Assembly: GCA_022771185.1 (NCBI GenBank)
Contig: JALFCJ010000241.1
Location: 1 to 6,816 of the forward strand
Direction of reading: 5' to 3'
Length of the DNA: 6,816 nucleotides
DNA from: Spirochaetales bacterium
GTDB lineage: Bacteria > Spirochaetota > Spirochaetia > Sphaerochaetales > Sphaerochaetaceae
Shown: piece by piece, positions 4,924 to 6,816 of the stretch
How the letters are laid out: the number at the start of each line of letters is the position of its first letter
Numbering within the stretch: position 1 is the first letter of the stretch
Position numbers and translations under genes: made by a program
Notes under the pieces: model-generated
The model's input: only the letters and a program-made list of their open reading frames with translations
What the model was told of the DNA's origin: nothing
The model's database searches: none

Positions 4924-6261
4924 ATGGATAGGCTCTTCAATAGAGATGATCTAAAAAAACTATACATTCCAATCTTGATCGAGATACTTCTTACTGTAAG
5001 CGTGGGCGTTGCAGACACCATGATGGTATCTCAGGCAGGAGAGACTGCCGTTAGTGGCGTCAGTTGTTTTAATACGATCCAGAACTTTCTTATTGCTCTG
5101 TTTTCTGCTTTCGCCACCGGAGGCAGCGTAGTCGTGGGACAGATGCTTGGCATGAAGAATCTTGATAGAGCAAAGAACTCAGTAAAAGATTTGATGTATC
5201 TTACTCTCCTTGTCTCTCTCATGCTCTCTATTGTATTTATAGCATTAAAGGAGCCGTTATTACGTCTCATCTATGGAGAGAGCGAGGAAGCTGTAATAAA
5301 AGCTGCACTTGATTATGCAGTTCCTATTCTGATCTCATTGCCCTTCCTTGCATCCCAAAGCTCCTTGAATGCCATCTTGAGAGTACAGGGAAAGACAAAG
5401 ACAACAATGTGGACTTCCATTATCGCCAACGTAATCAACGTTGTTGGAAATGCTGTATTTATTCTTGTTTTCAACTTGGGAGCCTTGGGAGTAGGAATTG
5501 CAACTCTTATTTCAAGAATCGTCTCAGCAATAATTCTTTTCATCGCTTCAAGAAACAAGCAGCTGCAAGCTCCATTTGAAAATATTCTCCAATTCAGGCA
5601 TAAAGGAAATATGATGGGAACTATATTCTCCATAGCCCTCCCTTCAGGATTAGAAAACTCTATATTCCAACTTGGTAAGATTGTAATGATTGCAACCATT
5701 GCTCAGTGTGGAACTTCTTCTATGGCAGCCTTCTCTGTCCTTGATAACATCGGAACCTTTGCCAACATTACAGGGCAGGCAGCAGGACAGACGCTGATGG
5801 TAGTAGGTGGATATGCAGCAGGAGCTGGGCGCTTCGATGAATCCAGAAGGCTTACAAAAGTTTTCGTTTCTATAGCTTATGGTACGATGGCAGTGATAGC
5901 TGTACCTATCTTTGTATTCCTTAAGCCAATTATCTCGATATACTCATTCTCTCCCGAGACTGCTGCCCTGTCTTATAGGATTCTTTCCGAGTATATGATC
6001 TGGTCTACTCTCGTATGGCCTCTATCATTCTCCTTCCCTAACATTCTCAAAAGCTCAGGAGACGTAAAATACACAATGATAGTGGCAATACTATCAATGT
6101 GGCTCTTCAGAGTATTCCTTGCCAGGGTCCTCGGAATATATATGGGCTTTGGAATTGTAGGCGTAATGTGGGGCATGTACATCGACTGGGTAGTTAGATC
6201 CATTGCTTTTGTCTTAAGATACAGGAGTGGTGTATGGACAGAGAAAAGGATAAAAGAGTGA
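4924..6261 (+). CDS. MATE-family multidrug/cation antiporter
   Basis: A membrane efflux pump that exports drugs or metabolites in exchange for Na+ or H+. At 445 residues it has the usual MATE length and about 12 hydrophobic spans in two similar halves. The first half shows the family's early block GVADTMMVSQAGETAVSGVS (28-47, with D31 in the first helix region) followed by TGGSVVVGQMLGMKN (65-79). The second half repeats the pattern with GLENSIFQLGK and then AAGQTLMVVGGYAAGAG near the same relative place. It starts MDRLFNRDDLKKLYIP, a typical short N-terminus, chosen by SD over an in-frame GTG 51 bases upstream. It runs divergently from the ABC operon and overlaps the Nudix gene by 28 bases, so the two are probably co-transcribed. 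The substrate cannot be told; no regulator is adjacent. Confidence 0.93.
   Translation: MDRLFNRDDLKKLYIPILIEILLTVSVGVADTMMVSQAGETAVSGVSCFNTIQNFLIALFSAFATGGSVVVGQMLGMKNLDRAKNSVKDLMYLTLLVSLMLSIVFIALKEPLLRLIYGESEEAVIKAALDYAVPILISLPFLASQSSLNAILRVQGKTKTTMWTSIIANVINVVGNAVFILVFNLGALGVGIATLISRIVSAIILFIASRNKQLQAPFENILQFRHKGNMMGTIFSIALPSGLENSIFQLGKIVMIATIAQCGTSSMAAFSVLDNIGTFANITGQAAGQTLMVVGGYAAGAGRFDESRRLTKVFVSIAYGTMAVIAVPIFVFLKPIISIYSFSPETAALSYRILSEYMIWSTLVWPLSFSFPNILKSSGDVKYTMIVAILSMWLFRVFLARVLGIYMGFGIVGVMWGMYIDWVVRSIAFVLRYRSGVWTEKRIKE
6223..6227 (+). promoter_or_regulatory. Ribosome binding site of the Nudix gene, inside the MATE gene
   Basis: AGGAG sits 6 bases before ATG 6234 and lies within the last codons of the MATE gene. 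It favours ATG 6234 over the GTG at 6258, although the latter overlaps the MATE stop as GTGA and has a weaker AAAGG upstream. Confidence 0.7.
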
Positions 6262-6656
6262 AGAGTATCAGAGTAAGTGCGGCAGTAATACATAGAGACG
6301 GAAAGATTTTCGCCACCAAGCGTGGTTATGGTGAGTACAAAGGAAAATGGGAATTTCCCGGAGGAAAGAGAGAAGAAGGAGAAAGCGGCGAAGAAGCCCT
6401 GTATAGAGAAATAAAAGAAGAGCTGGATTCGAAAGTAAAAATAGAGAAGCTCATCTGTACTACAGACTACGACTATCCTACTTTCCACCTTACCATGGAT
6501 GTTTATTTATCAACTTTGATTGAAGGAAAGCTTACCCTGTTAGAACATGAAGACGCCAAATGGGTGTCTCTTGATTCCATCGATAATCTAGATTGGCTCC
6601 CTGCAGATTGGAGCGTAATAGACGAAATCAAGAAACACTTCAGCGATAGCCTCTAA
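6234..6656 (+). CDS. mutT: Nudix hydrolase, MutT/CTP pyrophosphohydrolase type
   Basis: Cleaves nucleoside triphosphates to the monophosphate plus pyrophosphate; relatives clear 8-oxo-dGTP or modified CTP from the nucleotide pool. The 140 residues hold a complete Nudix box: G44-x5-E50, seven residues, then R58-E59-I60-K61-E62-E63, which supply the Mg2+-binding glutamates. The usual Gly after EEL is Asp here, a common variant. Upstream are VSAAVI (14-19) and KWEFPGG (38-44). Downstream, HEDAKWVSLDSI and DWLPADWSVIDEI match the C-terminal signature of the MutT/NudG branch. The ATG start at 6234 overlaps the MATE gene by 28 bases and adds about eight residues before the usual MKSIRV-like beginning; a GTG at 6258 would remove them. 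The substrate is not determined by sequence. The stop is immediately followed by the stop of a convergent gene with no terminator between. Confidence 0.92.
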   Translation: MDREKDKRVKSIRVSAAVIHRDGKIFATKRGYGEYKGKWEFPGGKREEGESGEEALYREIKEELDSKVKIEKLICTTDYDYPTFHLTMDVYLSTLIEGKLTLLEHEDAKWVSLDSIDNLDWLPADWSVIDEIKKHFSDSL

Positions 6657-6816
6657 TTACAGATTACGTAGCATTTCAAGTATATCCCCTGCAGAAGGAG
6701 GGCATTTTACTACTTTATTCTTTGCCCCGCTGCAGCAGGCACCTACACCGATTTCCATGCTCTTTCCTCTCCAGCCCTGGCCTATTGCGATTCTTTCGCC
6801 GTTTAGGACATACAGC
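6657..6816 (-). CDS. C-terminal end of an unrecognised cysteine-containing protein (5' end cut by window)
   Basis: The frame is open from the right edge to TAA at 6659-6657, giving the last 52 residues. Visible are GERIAIGQGWRGKSMEIGVG, then ACCSGAK with paired cysteines and KCPPSAGDILEMLRNL, where Cys-Pro-Pro precedes a final helix. Vicinal cysteines followed by CPP recall C-terminal segments of some Fe-S or metal-binding proteins, but I cannot name the family and most of the gene lies outside the window. Coding is supported by the clean frame and by its abutting the stop of the convergent Nudix gene without a gap. Confidence 0.7.
   Translation of the reverse strand, partial: LYVLNGERIAIGQGWRGKSMEIGVGACCSGAKNKVVKCPPSAGDILEMLRNL

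Overview
The window reads as chromosomal DNA from a low-to-moderate GC bacterium that uses strong Shine-Dalgarno (SD) sites of the GGAGG type and TGA/TAA stops. The sigma-70-like promoter and the gene families suggest an anaerobic, Bacillota-like or possibly Spirochaetota host. The sequence alone does not settle the phylum. No tRNA, rRNA, CRISPR array, IS element or phage gene was seen.

Layout. Bases 1-617 (minus) carry the first 205 codons of a cytosolic glycerophosphodiester phosphodiesterase cut by the window edge. Bases 670-1557 (minus) encode a 295-residue protein that I read as a diverged Abi_2 (AbiD/AbiF-like) abortive-infection protein with an RN-x4-H HEPN-type motif. It is preceded by a leader of about 155 bases in which one segment is complementary to the gene's SD in 12 base pairs with one bulge. 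An AT-rich gene-free stretch (1735-1978) contains a 12-bp perfect inverted repeat. A hairpin terminator (1979-2000) then ends a minus-strand amino-acid ABC transporter operon.

That operon has a good promoter (4784-4812), a 38-codon basic leader ORF, an ATPase with a C-terminal GHKL (anti-sigma-like) domain, and one polypeptide fusing the substrate-binding module to the permease. Each cistron overlaps the next by ATGA. Two main proteins therefore supply every part of a polar amino-acid importer. Both are unusual: the ATPase has an extra regulatory-looking domain, and the binding protein's lobes are in permuted order.

Divergently, on the plus strand, a MATE-family multidrug/cation antiporter (4924-6261) overlaps a Nudix hydrolase of the MutT type (6234-6656). 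Abutting it convergently is the C-terminal end of an unrecognised cysteine-containing protein (6657-6816, minus).

The strongest candidate for a noteworthy system is the Abi_2/HEPN gene with its structured leader, which resembles the arrangement known for AbiF proteins and adjacent structured RNAs. The ABC operon architecture is the second.
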